A stretch of DNA of 64,000 nt from Sporosarcina globispora (GTDB lineage: Bacteria > Bacillota > Bacilli > Bacillales > Cytobacillaceae): the NCBI RefSeq assembly GCF_001274725.1, contig NZ_LGUF01000007.1, positions 3,096,028-3,160,027 of the forward strand. The letters run 5' to 3'. The notes beneath the pieces were generated by a model, which was not told where the DNA came from, made no database searches, and was given only the letters and a program-made list of their open reading frames with translations. Made by a program: the position numbers and the translations under genes. Below are positions 9,201-19,605 of this stretch, one piece after another (the stretch's first letter is position 1; each line of letters opens with the position of its first letter).

Positions 9201-10311
9201 ATCCAATCCGATTCCAATGGATAAAGACGGCAAATGGGCAGAGGAAGTCGCAATGGAAGAATCTATGCCAGCATTAAGATTTACATTATCTGGACTTGAT
9301 TTTGCCGGTAATGCCCCACTAACGAAAGAATATTTCTTTGTCAAAGAAGGGACACCTGTAACGTATACAAAAAGCGATATCAAAAAAGTAAAAACAGGTG
9401 AAACGATTAAAGGCCAATTATTCCTGGATAATGTAAGCGATGCAAAAGAAGTCGTTTGGAACATGAAAGAGCAATATGGCAATGCAATGGACTTAGTCGA
9501 TGCTAAACTAGCTGAAGGATTTGCCAATAGAGGAACGATATCAGTAAATGGTGACGAAGTGAAGGTTGTCTTCAACGATGCCAATGTGACATTTGATCAT
9601 ACGGCAGTTGTCGATGTTACTTTAAAGATAACTGATGAAATCTTCACTACAGGAGCTAGCATTAATCCAACGGCAACTGTGAAAAATAGTCAAAATGAAT
9701 CAAGCAAACTGCTTAACGCCGGTTACGCTTTTGAGATTTCGCCGCAATTCAATGCCGCATATGGCTATGTATTGCCAGATGGATTCGTCAATCCTGCAAA
9801 TGGGCTGCAAATTAAGAAGGACTGGACAAAAGTTGGGGCATCGTTAAAGTTCAAAGAATCAAGCGGATTTGTTCTTGACGCTACTTCTCTGATAAAAGAA
9901 AGAGCAGATTACAGGGTAGAAAAGCTTCCTTTAAGTAAAGATCCATATATTTTAGAGATTAAAGTGCCTGGTCACTTTGAAGTACACAGCAAACAAAATA
10001 TTGGGTTTGAATATAAGGGAGAACTATTTGGCAAAAGTCATTATGTCAACCCAATCTATATTACTGCAGGTGATGTCAACCAAGACAACGTTATTGACGT
10101 TTTAGATGCAATAGACATCCAAAAAGCTTGGAAGACGGACAACCGTGCAGCTGATATTAATTTTGATGGCACTGTGGACGCAAAAGACATTGGTTTTGTC
10201 CAAGAAAACTATTTATTACAAAACAAATATATAGAAAATCCTCCAGCTCCAAAGGAAAAACATGACGGTAAGACATTAGAAAGTATTTTGAAAGAGTTGG
10301 GAATTCAGTAA
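6229..10311 (+). CDS. Secreted multidomain subtilisin-like serine protease with dockerin-like C-terminus
   Basis: 1360 residues. A signal peptide (helix around 10-25, cleavage near AFA) is followed by an inhibitor-I9-type propeptide, then an S8 catalytic domain with Asp228 (VAVLDTGIDYNHPDL), His282 (HGTHVSGTIAG) and Ser602 (SGTSMAAPHTAG). A PA domain is inserted at about 400-520. It resembles Bacillus Vpr and lactocepin-type proteases. Residues about 680-1270 look like Fn3-type/beta-sandwich spacers. At about 1280-1335 are two Ca-binding repeats, GDVNQDNVIDVLDAIDIQ and ADINFDGTVDAKDIGFVQ, a type I dockerin pattern. Start ATG 6229 has GCGGGGG upstream. Extracellular protein degradation; cell-surface docking is speculative. 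Confidence 0.9.
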   Translation: MEIHSLFKKTAVVALSAGLVISPIHSVLSTEAFAKELKTEDILSSLTKEQREALHQLQLNDHSGLQGFNEADLESKEDISVIVKFKSKPSKVAVLDAAVKGKTLKNEDAAAQVEKEHKTFKEDIKKYLPHENSKSKSISNSITQTFKKAYNGVAMKLPGDQVKLLLESDVVQAVYKNQTFTVDPIKQDLPKDVDREITTSVESIPYLKIDKLHKKGITGEGVKVAVLDTGIDYNHPDLKDAYKGGYDFVDNDNDPMETTYAEWEKSNQPEYSPYGSAYYTSHGTHVSGTIAGQNKNDSEVSVVGVAPDADLYVYRVLGPYGSGTSEAVIAGIEKAVEDGMDVMNLSLGATVNDPYYPTSTAINYAVLNGVTAVVSAGNSGPDSNTVGSPGTAALALTVGASDVPVALTTFTGSISGNWSTELISMGRSFADDFSTLNGQSLELVDVGLGTQEEYAGKDVKGRIAFVQRGNFALNDKIRFAKEHGAKAVIMYNNVDGQIGVNLGESTVFVPAFSMTKAAGEQLKAKIAQGNTTFTFSNLKDIVSEGDKLADFSSRGPVNGNYDMKPEVVAPGVSVLSTFPSYMIDHEHQEDYKYAYARLSGTSMAAPHTAGIAALLLEANPKLDPDDIKTVLMNTADPLNGEYSLYEVGAGRVDPYQAIHGQMKMQVTDETDIPDGEDFVKVKNPSGDINFGIHFGAEGSNVRANESISFTNNSDITKNFTVSIEENAAEGTNSLSKNGVSVSTSKNIKVKANQEVKQNVFLTAPKTAKAGRYEGFVVLTNKEDSSDKYRIPFNFRITKDGLSSLDLLTPTISPPYLNQGRTTIDNRLGALVIFNLSSPGKTMDVTLQDGETGKDLGLIGTLDLTSTPLDKDLFLFAFNGSYYPFTGYSKQPIAEEASYAKPGHYKLNFTTTSQTGKVTEEARDIYIDIDDPTFTSSLDGPSPFVEYKPGQATYPFEIQVTDPLVEEMQNAGVDIDQSSNSVIYTWGDWGFPSNPIPMDKDGKWAEEVAMEESMPALRFTLSGLDFAGNAPLTKEYFFVKEGTPVTYTKSDIKKVKTGETIKGQLFLDNVSDAKEVVWNMKEQYGNAMDLVDAKLAEGFANRGTISVNGDEVKVVFNDANVTFDHTAVVDVTLKITDEIFTTGASINPTATVKNSQNESSKLLNAGYAFEISPQFNAAYGYVLPDGFVNPANGLQIKKDWTKVGASLKFKESSGFVLDATSLIKERADYRVEKLPLSKDPYILEIKVPGHFEVHSKQNIGFEYKGELFGKSHYVNPIYITAGDVNQDNVIDVLDAIDIQKAWKTDNRAADINFDGTVDAKDIGFVQENYLLQNKYIENPPAPKEKHDGKTLESILKELGIQ

Positions 10312-10456
10312 TAGACTTACAAAATAGTAGACTGATAGGTGAAACTAAACTCCTATTATTTGGTTAGTGTAGAGGGAACTGTTGGCTCTCATGAATAAAC
10401 TTCGTAAGTAAAAGGAATTAAGAAAATTTACCCAAATTTCTTAGGTGGATTTAACA

Positions 10457-10505
10457 TACTAAAAGCAATAATCAAAGATGATCGTTGCTTTTAGTATCAT
10501 TTTAA
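10457..10505 (+). terminator. Terminator after the subtilase gene
   Basis: TACTAAAAGCAA (10457-10468) pairs with TTGCTTTTAGTA (10485-10496), followed by TCATTTTAAT. Confidence 0.75.
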
Positions 10506-10882
10506 TAATAATACGTATTCAGATGGGTGTTTAATATGAAAAAAAATGATAATTGAAAAGAAAATCAAAGAATACTAAATGAACAAAATAATATCAGGCT
10601 GATAATGCTTCCATTTGAACAAATTTTGTTTTTCCATACCGATCACACACCTTTTTTAGAGTAATAGTATAAGTATGTCCAAGATTTAGAGATTCATTGC
10701 AATTATCAAAAGAAAACCTATTGGTGGTGGCTTGTCGGCACCAGCTAAAAAAATCATTATTCAAAAAAAGAAAAATGTTGTTACATTATAGAAAAAAGTT
10801 AAACAACCTTGCCTTAACTATAATTAAGGCAAGGTTTCTTGTGCAATCTCTTAGCTTTATTTCTTATGAGGCGTTTTATTTA
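10506..10882. other. Intergenic stretch without a supported gene
   Basis: AT-rich sequence with no convincing coding region. A strong stem AACCTTGCCTTAA (10805-10817) / TTAAGGCAAGGTT (10824-10836) followed by TCTT may terminate transcription, probably from the right (thiC side) as well as the left. A 65-codon open frame across this stem is not credible. Confidence 0.5.
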
Positions 10883-11050
10883 CTAATAATATAAAACATT
10901 TACTTTATTACACTTGATACATTTTTCATGATGTTGATTTCCTATAAAATGATGATCACAATTTTGCTGGATCTCTTTTAAACTTTTCTCCAAAAAAGCA
11001 AGGTGAGTTTTGAGTTGATTAATTTCCTCTTCAATTTTTTCGACCTTCAC
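10883..11050 (-). CDS. Small coiled-coil protein with a Cys/His cluster
   Basis: 55 residues. The frame is open from 11092, but GTG 11050 with AGGGGGG eight bases before it is the best start. The first 30 residues (EKIEEEINQLKTHLAFLEKSLKEIQ) should form a coiled coil. The tail has C-x2-H-H and C-x2-C (NCDHHFIGNQHHEKCIKCNK), a likely zinc-ribbon. It lies 22 bp downstream of thiC on the same strand and may share its transcript. I do not recognise the family; function unknown. Confidence 0.55.
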   Translation of the reverse strand: MKVEKIEEEINQLKTHLAFLEKSLKEIQQNCDHHFIGNQHHEKCIKCNKVNVLYY

Positions 11051-11072
11051 CCTAATAACCCCCCTATGAAAG

Positions 11073-12899
<1,827 letters not shown>

Positions 12900-12945
12900 C
12901 TAGAACACAACAAGTGGAAAGCTTATAAAAGCTTATGAAGTACAT

Positions 12946-12982
12946 AAAAAAGCCGGTGTCCAATAAATGGTTGGACCCGGCT
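12946..12982 (-). terminator. Riboswitch expression-platform terminator before thiC
   Basis: On the minus strand AGCCGGGTCCAA...TTGGACACCGGCT forms a long, almost perfect stem followed by TTTTTT. It lies between the TPP aptamer and thiC, as expected for transcriptional attenuation. Confidence 0.9.
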
Positions 12983-13021
12983 AATATGTATACAGAAGTA
13001 GTATTACTATCATGACGCTTC

Positions 13022-13117
13022 TAACTTCCCCACGCTGGTATGAACCAGATCAGGTCCCAAGAGTCAAGAAACTTCAACGTGTTTCTTTCTCAGCCCAACT
13101 TATTGGACTCCCCTAGT
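13022..13117 (-). promoter_or_regulatory. TPP riboswitch (THI element)
   Basis: Read on the minus strand the segment has the conserved pieces in order: ACTAGGGGAGTCC, GGGCTGAGA, GGACCTGATCTGG and TCATACCAGCGTGGGGAAG. A variable stem built from GAAACACGTTGAAG...CTTGACTC sits in between. These are the TPP-binding helices of the thi-box aptamer. With the terminator at 12946-12982 it should stop thiC transcription when TPP binds. Confidence 0.96.
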
Positions 13118-13436
13118 TATTTCTATTCAATTTGATATTAGTATACATGAGACTTCATTAAAATAAAAGGGAAATTTAGAAAATGAGGCTGAGGGACGAG
13201 GCTGGGAAACGATGCACATTAGAGTAGTTTCTTCAATAATCAGGTGCTTTTCTTAAGATTAAGAAGGCATACTTTTTGAATTGGACCAATTTATTGATAA
13301 AGCTTTGTAAGAAGGAGATTTTGATTTTATTGTTAAGAAGAGGGGATGAGTAGTTAAAGGAGAATTCACTGAATTTAATCAAACGTGAAACCACCACCCG
13401 AAGGTGGAGGTTTATGATGGGGAATTATTTAATAAA
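13118..13436. other. Intergenic region between thiC leader and sspH
   Basis: No gene supported. A TATACT element on the minus strand near 13147-13152 could be the -10 of the thiC promoter. A compact hairpin ACCACCACCCGAAGGTGGAGGT (about 13388-13409) beside the sspH stop is a plausible terminator. Confidence 0.4.
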
Positions 13437-13616
13437 TTATTGTTCATTTAAGCTTGTTACAGAAACACTTTGTTTATTATTTGGATTATCAAGGGAATGG
13501 ATTGTAGCTGTTCCATTTTGTTCATCCACGTGCTCAATGTAAATTCCTTCTCCATTATAGGTTACATTAGCCATAATTGACGAAGAAGCAATTTCTTGTG
13601 CTCGTTGTGCATTCAT
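13437..13616 (-). CDS. sspH: Small acid-soluble spore protein, H type
   Basis: 59 residues, the same length as B. subtilis SspH. ATG 13616 is the start: AAAGGAGG lies just before it, whereas the alternative GTG nine bases upstream overlaps that site. Opening MNAQRAQEIASSSIMANVTYNG and YIEHVDEQNGTATIHSLDNP follow the SspH pattern closely. H-type SASPs are made in the forespore and packed in the spore core; they are unrelated to the DNA-binding alpha/beta SASPs. Its presence indicates a spore-forming host. Confidence 0.92.
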   Translation of the reverse strand: MNAQRAQEIASSSIMANVTYNGEGIYIEHVDEQNGTATIHSLDNPNNKQSVSVTSLNEQ

Positions 13617-13867
13617 TGTAGGCACCTCCTTTTGACTTTAATAGTTATAATATTTGTTCCAAATAACTTAGATATACTTGTTGTAATTGAAACTACTTCC
13701 ATGTTCAAGCTGATTTTCTCGTTAATCAGAAGTAAGACATGACCGAAATTTTTTACCTGAAGGGTATAGCTATTAACATAGGATTAAAAAAATTATGAAA
13801 AAAATAATATGTCAAAATTGGTCTTTATATGTTATATTAATAAAAAATTAATATATCAATTTAAATA

Positions 13868-14055
13868 AGTGCTCACTTTTGGTGAGGTAAAAGGGAAACT
13901 AGTGAAAATCTAGTACAGCCCCCGCTACTGTAATAGCTGATGAAATTACAATGCCACTGAGAAATCGGGAAGGTGTAAGAGTAAGAAGAAGCTTAAGTCA
14001 GGAAACCTGCTTATTAAAACGACACTTGCTTTTCGGAGGGAGAAGTATAGGCGGG
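13868..14055 (+). promoter_or_regulatory. Cobalamin riboswitch
   Basis: The aptamer pieces are present in order: GGTGAGGTAAAAGGGAAACTAG, ACAGCCCCCGCTACTGTAA, TGCCACTGAG...CGGGAAGG, and the B12 box AAGTCAGGAAACCTGC at 13995-14010. It heads the cobalamin operon and should repress it when adenosylcobalamin binds. A weak promoter (TATATT at 13833-13838) lies before it. Confidence 0.96.
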
Positions 14056-14113
14056 ACAATTATGATCAATTGTTTTTGAGTTTCAGTATGCTTATCTTTT
14101 TACTGTCATTTCA

Positions 14114-14154
14114 AATGCCTGTATTCCTTAAAAAAGGAGTGCAGGCATTTTTTA
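14114..14154 (+). terminator. Attenuator of the cobalamin operon
   Basis: AATGCCTG...CAGGCATT with a 20-nt loop that itself contains TTCCTT/AAGGAG, followed by TTTTTT. It sits between the B12 aptamer and the first gene, so it is the likely expression platform. A second GC-rich stem (GCCTGCCCC 14199-14207 / GGGGAGGC 14218-14225) precedes the cbiH ribosome site. Confidence 0.85.
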
Positions 14155-14261
14155 TTTGGGCAGAAAGCATTGAACTTATAGAATCGTCTAGCAGCATCGC
14201 CTGCCCCCTCGCTTGCAGGGGAGGCAAGGTGCATGCGCTTTTCTTAATTGGAGGTAGGCCT

Positions 14262-15884
14262 ATGAAAAAGGGGAAAATCTTTGTAGTTGGCTTCGGTCCA
14301 GGTGATCGTGAGCATATAACAAAACGGGCAGTAGATGCATTGCAGCAGAGTGATTGCATTATCGGCTACAAAACATACGTAGAGCTGATTGAATCTTTCG
14401 TAACAGCAAGTTCCATTGTCAGTACCGGGATGACAGAGGAGGTATCGCGTGCGCAGGATGCAGTAAAGAGAGCTGAAGATGGCCATATTGTCTCAGTGAT
14501 ATCAAGTGGTGATTCGGGCGTATACGGCATGGCTGGATTAGTGTATGAAGTACTGATAGAGATGGGCTGGACTGAAGAAGAAGGTATCGAAGTTGAAATT
14601 GTTCCTGGCATCTCTGCGATTAATTCATGTGCGAGTTTATTGGGTGCACCTGTCATGCATGATTCCTGCACCATCAGTCTGAGTGACCATTTAACACCCT
14701 GGACTGTTATTGCGAAGCGTATTGAAGCAGCAGGAATGGCGGATTTTGTTATTGCTTTATATAATCCGAAAAGCGGCAGGCGGACACGCCAGATTGTCGA
14801 GGCGCAAAGGATCCTATTAAAATATCGATCTCCTGATACACCAGTGGGACTTGTGAAAAGTGCCTATCGCGAAAATCAGAATGTCGTTCTGACTACCCTG
14901 GCGGAAATGCTCGATCATGATATAGGCATGCTGACAACAGTTGTGATCGGGAATTCCTCCACTTTCTTTTATGACAACAAGATCATTACGCCTCGAGGCT
15001 ATCAGCGTAAATATACCCTGGGTGAAGAGAAGCAAAGCTTAAAGCCGCATCAGCGTTTGAAAAAGGAAGCGGAGCCATGGGCATTGGATCAGGAAACTGG
15101 GGAAGCAAAGTCCGGCTATGAGCAGATCGAAAGTAAAAAACAAGAAGCCAGCTCACTGGATATGGCTTTTAAGGCTCTATCGATGGTGACGAATTCGGAA
15201 ATTGACCAGACACATTTGGTACAGCAGCCGATCGAAGATATTTTTGAATTTGCAGTTTCACCTGGTGTTGCGAATAAATTTATTACACCAGACCAAATGC
15301 GCGTATTGGCAGAAGCCGTTGGCGAGAAAGGCACCATGGAATACACACCGGATCATCGCTTTTTAATCAAGGTTCCAACCGGTGAGCCTCAATCGATTGT
15401 GGCAAAACTCGAACAAAATCATCTGACAGTCATGCCAGTTGGCGATGTTTTAAATTTAAAAGCCTGCGATTTTTGCTACGGGGAGAAAGCTGAATCTATA
15501 CCATATGCGGAGGAAATTGCAGCTGAATTGGGCGGCTTAAAGCTTCCAAAAGAATTACATATTGGCTTTAATGGCTGCGGTATGGCCTGTTACCGGGCAG
15601 TATTTGATGATATCGGGATCGTTTACCGCAAGAAGAAATTTGATTTGTTTATCGGGGCAAAGCCGGTTGGGCGTACAGCGCATGCTGCACAGCCGGTAGC
15701 AGAAGGGATTGAACCTGATCAGCTGCTGCCTTTATTAAAGGAAATTATTGAAGAATACAAAGAAAATGCACATCCAAATGAGCGGCTTTTTAAATATTTT
15801 AAGCGCGTGAAAAAAATTCAGTATTTTAACTATCAGGATATGAGCTCCAAAATTGAAGTCGAGCCGGCACCATGCGGGGACTAG
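14262..15884 (+). CDS. cbiH60: CbiH60: cobalt-precorrin-3B C17-methyltransferase fused to a 4Fe-4S domain
   Basis: 540 residues from ATG 14262 (GGAGGTAGGCCT upstream); the frame is open further 5' but that part overlaps the attenuator. Residues 1-245 are a CbiH/CobJ SAM-dependent methyltransferase (FVVGFGPGDREHITKRA, SSGDSGVYGMAG, VPGISAINS) that methylates C17 and contracts the corrin ring. After a charged linker comes a sulfite/nitrite-reductase-like part with CDFC and GFNGCGMACYR cysteines, the iron-sulfur ligands known from the B. megaterium CbiH60 fusion. First gene after the B12 riboswitch; cbiJ follows 9 bp later. Confidence 0.95.
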   Translation: MKKGKIFVVGFGPGDREHITKRAVDALQQSDCIIGYKTYVELIESFVTASSIVSTGMTEEVSRAQDAVKRAEDGHIVSVISSGDSGVYGMAGLVYEVLIEMGWTEEEGIEVEIVPGISAINSCASLLGAPVMHDSCTISLSDHLTPWTVIAKRIEAAGMADFVIALYNPKSGRRTRQIVEAQRILLKYRSPDTPVGLVKSAYRENQNVVLTTLAEMLDHDIGMLTTVVIGNSSTFFYDNKIITPRGYQRKYTLGEEKQSLKPHQRLKKEAEPWALDQETGEAKSGYEQIESKKQEASSLDMAFKALSMVTNSEIDQTHLVQQPIEDIFEFAVSPGVANKFITPDQMRVLAEAVGEKGTMEYTPDHRFLIKVPTGEPQSIVAKLEQNHLTVMPVGDVLNLKACDFCYGEKAESIPYAEEIAAELGGLKLPKELHIGFNGCGMACYRAVFDDIGIVYRKKKFDLFIGAKPVGRTAHAAQPVAEGIEPDQLLPLLKEIIEEYKENAHPNERLFKYFKRVKKIQYFNYQDMSSKIEVEPAPCGD

Positions 15885-15893
15885 GAGGAATAC

Positions 15894-16664
15894 ATGATTT
15901 TATTTTTAGCAGGCACAAGTGATGCAAGAGCACTAGCCGTTCAATTGCAAAATCAAGGTTATCCCTTATTGGCAACAGTTGTCACAGAATCTGCAGCCGA
16001 AAGTTTAAAAGCAGAAGGTATTTCTTATAAAGTTGGACGGCTGTCAGAAGATGACATGACAGAGCTGATTCAATCGAAAAAGATGACGTGTGTAGTCGAT
16101 GCCAGCCATCCCTATGCAGAAGAAGCGTCAAAAACGGCAATGGCAGCAGCTAAAGCATGTGACATTCCTTATTTTCGATATGAAAGACCAAATGAGGAGT
16201 TTACGTCACAGCTCATTACCAAAGTTGAAAGTTATGAAGATGCAGCTAAATCAGCTCAAACCCATAAAGGGACGATCATGCTGACAACCGGAAGCAAAAC
16301 GCTGGAAATATTCACAAAATATTTAATCCGTGATGACATCCGGCTTATTTGCAGGATGCTTCCAAACATGGGGAACATGGAAAAGTGCAATCAGCTAGGG
16401 ATTAAACAAAAGGACATTATTGCGATCCAGGGTCCATTCACCGAATCATTAAATAAAGCACTATGCGAGCAGTATGATGTGACGCTGATGATTACAAAAG
16501 AAAGCGGCAAAGTGGGGTCAGTGGATGAAAAAATGACAGCTGCTCTGGAACTGGGGATTCCTGTTATTTTAATTAAGCGGCCGCAGCTGCAGTATGAAAA
16601 CTTTTGCACTTCTTTCGAAGAAGTGACTCAACGATTGGGAGGATTTTACTCATGGCAAACATGA
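15894..16664 (+). CDS. cbiJ: Cobalt-precorrin-6A reductase
   Basis: 256 residues, ATG 15894 with AGGAGG upstream. CbiJ/CobK reduces the corrin ring with NAD(P)H between the CbiD and CbiE/T steps. Seen: N-terminal ILFLAGTSDARALA and the family stretch DASHPYAEEAS, then MLTTGSKTLEIF in the middle. Length is usual for the family. It overlaps the start of cbiC by 13 bp, which implies coupled translation. Confidence 0.93.
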   Translation: MILFLAGTSDARALAVQLQNQGYPLLATVVTESAAESLKAEGISYKVGRLSEDDMTELIQSKKMTCVVDASHPYAEEASKTAMAAAKACDIPYFRYERPNEEFTSQLITKVESYEDAAKSAQTHKGTIMLTTGSKTLEIFTKYLIRDDIRLICRMLPNMGNMEKCNQLGIKQKDIIAIQGPFTESLNKALCEQYDVTLMITKESGKVGSVDEKMTAALELGIPVILIKRPQLQYENFCTSFEEVTQRLGGFYSWQT

Positions 16665-17326
16665 ACTTTAATACAACATTCGTACCGGTAACAGTGGATC
16701 CGGATAAAATTTATGATCACAGTTTCGCGATTATTAAAGAAGAGATGGGGGAACATCCATTCACAGACGAGCAGTGGCTGGTGGTTCGGCGTGTCATCCA
16801 CGCATCAGCAGATTTTGAATTGGGACGCAGCATGATTTTCACTTCTGATGCCATTGAGGCAGGGGTTCAATCGATTCTGGCTGGCCGTCATGTGGTAGCA
16901 GATGTACAAATGATTGAAAGCGGATCTGGACGCAAGCGATTCCAAAAGCATGGCGGGGACCTGCATTGTTATATTGCGGATGAAGATGTATCAAAGGAAG
17001 CAAAGGCCCAGGGAACAACACGCGCGATTATTTCCATGCAAAAAGCAACTCGGCTGCATGAAGGAGGAATCTATGCCATTGGCAATGCGCCAACCGCGCT
17101 GCTGGAGTTAATTCGCTTAATTAAAGACGGTGTGGCTAAACCGGATTTAATTATTGGAATGCCAGTCGGCTTTGTTTCAGCAGCGGAGTCCAAAGCTGAG
17201 TTAGCAGTGCTGGAAGGGATTCCATTTATTACGAACGCAGGGAGAAAGGGTGGCAGTACAGTGACAGTCGCTGCACTGAATGCCATTTCACTTATGGCGG
17301 ATGAACGCGCAAAAGCAGCGAAATAA
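16652..17326 (+). CDS. cbiC: Cobalt-precorrin-8 methylmutase
   Basis: 224 residues. ATG 16652 follows GGGAGGATTTTACTC; an in-frame TTG 48 bp upstream has no ribosome site. CbiC/CobH moves the methyl group from C11 to C12 to give cobyrinate. Diagnostic stretches VRRVIHASADFELGRSMIF (with the catalytic His) and IGMPVGFVSAAESK are intact. It overlaps cbiJ by 13 bp and cbiD by about 26 bp. Confidence 0.94.
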   Translation: MANMNFNTTFVPVTVDPDKIYDHSFAIIKEEMGEHPFTDEQWLVVRRVIHASADFELGRSMIFTSDAIEAGVQSILAGRHVVADVQMIESGSGRKRFQKHGGDLHCYIADEDVSKEAKAQGTTRAIISMQKATRLHEGGIYAIGNAPTALLELIRLIKDGVAKPDLIIGMPVGFVSAAESKAELAVLEGIPFITNAGRKGGSTVTVAALNAISLMADERAKAAK

Positions 17327-18437
17327 AAAAGATCCCTCCCAAATGCGTCACGGCTATACAACAGGCGCTTGTGCCACAGCGATGACAAAGGCAGCACTGC
17401 AGGCGCTTGTGACGGGAGAGGTGCCAAATGAAGTCACCATTTATCTGCCGGTTGGCCAGTATGTCACCTTTAAAGTAACGGCATTTGAAATGTCTGAAGG
17501 CCGGGTCATGTGCGAAACGATCAAAGATGCCGGGGATGACCCGGACGCGACACATCAGGCTAGAATTCAGAGTACAGTCACTTATGCAAAAAAAGAAGGC
17601 ATCCATTTAGATGGCGGGATCGGTGTCGGGAGAGTCACCAAAGCAGGGCTGCCTGTAGCGGTAGGACAAGCAGCGATCAATCCCGTGCCGCGCAAAATGA
17701 TATGCGGTGTTGTTCAAGAAGCAATAGACAAATTTAAATTGAATCATGGCATTGAAGTGGTCATTTCGGTTCCAGACGGTGTAGAAATAGCTGAAAAAAC
17801 ATTGAATGGCCGATTAGGCATTATAGGTGGAATCTCGATTTTAGGAACTCGGGGAACGGTGGTGCCATTCTCCAGTTCCGCTTATATGGCAAGTATTGTG
17901 CAGGCAATCAATGTCGCAAAAGAAGCAGGATGTGAGCATTTAGTCATTACAACTGGCGGACGCAGTGAAAAATTTGCCATGAAGCAGTACCCTCATTTAC
18001 CAGAAGAAGCCTTTATCGAAATGGGAGACTTTGTCGGTTTTACATTAAAAAATATTGCCAGGAAGAAGATTCCCAGAGTCTCACTAGTAGGGATGATGGG
18101 GAAGTTCTCAAAGGTTGCCCAGGGTGTTATGATGGTTCACTCCAAAAGCGCACCAGTCAGTTTTGAGTTTTTAGCAGGCATGGCAAATAAAGTGGGTGTT
18201 GAGGAAGATATCCAGCGGGACATTTTACAGGCGAATACGGCTTCACAGGTGGGTGAAATTCTTCAGGAAAACGAAGCATTCTTTGAAGCGCTTTGCAGAA
18301 ACTGCTGCTACTATGCACTGAATCATATGAACGAAAAGATCAAAGTCTCGACCACACTGTATGCCATGAACGGAAGCTGTCTAGGAAAGGCTGAGAATAT
18401 TGAAAAATTGGATGAAGATGATTGGTATCGGGGATAA
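17301..18437 (+). CDS. cbiD: Cobalt-precorrin-5B C1-methyltransferase
   Basis: About 378 residues; ATG 17301 lies inside the end of cbiC after GGCGG and suits translational coupling, while a later ATG (17343) lacks a ribosome site. CbiD methylates C1 after ring opening in the anaerobic pathway. The opening [17 protein letters not shown] and [23 protein letters not shown] are hallmark CbiD sequences. The exact start is uncertain by about 14 codons. Confidence 0.92.
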   Translation: MNAQKQRNKKDPSQMRHGYTTGACATAMTKAALQALVTGEVPNEVTIYLPVGQYVTFKVTAFEMSEGRVMCETIKDAGDDPDATHQARIQSTVTYAKKEGIHLDGGIGVGRVTKAGLPVAVGQAAINPVPRKMICGVVQEAIDKFKLNHGIEVVISVPDGVEIAEKTLNGRLGIIGGISILGTRGTVVPFSSSAYMASIVQAINVAKEAGCEHLVITTGGRSEKFAMKQYPHLPEEAFIEMGDFVGFTLKNIARKKIPRVSLVGMMGKFSKVAQGVMMVHSKSAPVSFEFLAGMANKVGVEEDIQRDILQANTASQVGEILQENEAFFEALCRNCCYYALNHMNEKIKVSTTLYAMNGSCLGKAENIEKLDEDDWYRG

Positions 18438-19605
18438 TGGCGCAGTTGGATTGCTCCCCCAATACATAGAGTGGATTCATGAATGTGATGTCCTGGTAGG
18501 CGGGGAGCGTCATTTGCAATTTTTCCCGGAATTTACTGGAGAGAAGAAAGTAATCAAAGGAGGCTTGTCTGCATTAACGGCTGACTTGCAGCAGGAAACA
18601 CGAAATACCGTTATTTTAGTGTCAGGTGATCCGCTGTTTTATGGGCTTGGCGGTGTATTGGCGAAAAAGCTTCCATTGGAGATTTATCCTTATACAAGCT
18701 CGATTCAGCTTGCTTTTTCCAGAATGCAGGAAAGCTGGCAGGATGCGTATATTGTCAGCCTGCACGGCCGTTCTATTAAAGGATTTGCCCAAAGAATCGA
18801 TGGGCGGAAAAAGGTTGCTATTTTAACAGATGAAATGAATTCTCCGCAGAATATTGCAAAGTATTTAAAGAAGTTCGGCATGACTGAATATGATGCCTTT
18901 GTTGCTGAAAATCTGCAGGGGGAAAATGAGCGCTGCCGCTTTTTCACCTTAGATGAAATGGAGCAATCCTCCTTTTTCCCATTGAATGTTGTGATTTTAA
19001 AACAGCGTGTGAAGGTGGAACGTGCCTCCCTGGGAATTCCGGATGATACATTCATTCAGAGAAAGCCGGATAAAGGCCTGATTACGAAAAGAGAGATCAG
19101 GACTCTTTGTCTGCAGGAATTAGGGCTTAAAGAAAATAGTGTTGTCTGGGATATAGGTACCTGCACAGGCTCAGTTGCGATTGAAGCAGCGAAATTAGCA
19201 CGGGAAGGTGCCGTTTATGCGATTGAGAAAAACGAGGGCGACCTTGAAAACTGCCTTGAAAATCAATTAATACATCGGACAGATTTTACTGCTGTTCTTG
19301 GAAAGGCACCTGAGCGCCTGGAGGAATTTCCAGATCCGCATGCGATTTTTATTGGCGGCAATGGCGGCAATATGGAGAACTTATTGCAGACATGCATTTC
19401 ACGCCTGCAGCCAAATGGCCGACTCGTTATGAATATTGCCACGATCGAAAATCTGGGAGAAGCGATGCAGCATTTAAAAAATCTGGGCTGTGAAGTATCC
19501 ATATTGCAGGCGCAGATTTCAAAGAGTAAGCCAATCTTGCATTTAACGCGCTTTGAACCGTTAAATCCCATTTTTATTGTGACAGCAAAGAAAGGAAATG
19601 AATAA
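18412..19605 (+). CDS. cbiET: CbiET: fused cobalt-precorrin-7 C5- and C15-methyltransferase/decarboxylase
   Basis: 397 residues from ATG 18412, inside the 3' end of cbiD (TTG 18400 is an alternative with AGGAAAGG before it). Residues 1-195 are the CbiE tetrapyrrole methylase ([30 protein letters not shown]); 205-397 are CbiT with the SAM-binding motif [17 protein letters not shown]. The two domains methylate C5 and C15 and remove the C12 acetate carboxyl. The fusion corresponds to CobL of aerobic producers and to CbiET of B. megaterium. cbiL starts directly after the stop. Confidence 0.94.
   Translation: MKMIGIGDNGAVGLLPQYIEWIHECDVLVGGERHLQFFPEFTGEKKVIKGGLSALTADLQQETRNTVILVSGDPLFYGLGGVLAKKLPLEIYPYTSSIQLAFSRMQESWQDAYIVSLHGRSIKGFAQRIDGRKKVAILTDEMNSPQNIAKYLKKFGMTEYDAFVAENLQGENERCRFFTLDEMEQSSFFPLNVVILKQRVKVERASLGIPDDTFIQRKPDKGLITKREIRTLCLQELGLKENSVVWDIGTCTGSVAIEAAKLAREGAVYAIEKNEGDLENCLENQLIHRTDFTAVLGKAPERLEEFPDPHAIFIGGNGGNMENLLQTCISRLQPNGRLVMNIATIENLGEAMQHLKNLGCEVSILQAQISKSKPILHLTRFEPLNPIFIVTAKKGNE

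Noticed and set aside
10697..10894. 65-codon open frame on the + strand
   Set aside because: Contains the strong stem at 10805-10836, has no ribosome site and no family resemblance.
14070..14261. 64-codon extension of cbiH60 at its 5' side
   Set aside because: Runs through the attenuator and leader hairpin; the GGAGG before ATG 14262 marks the true start.
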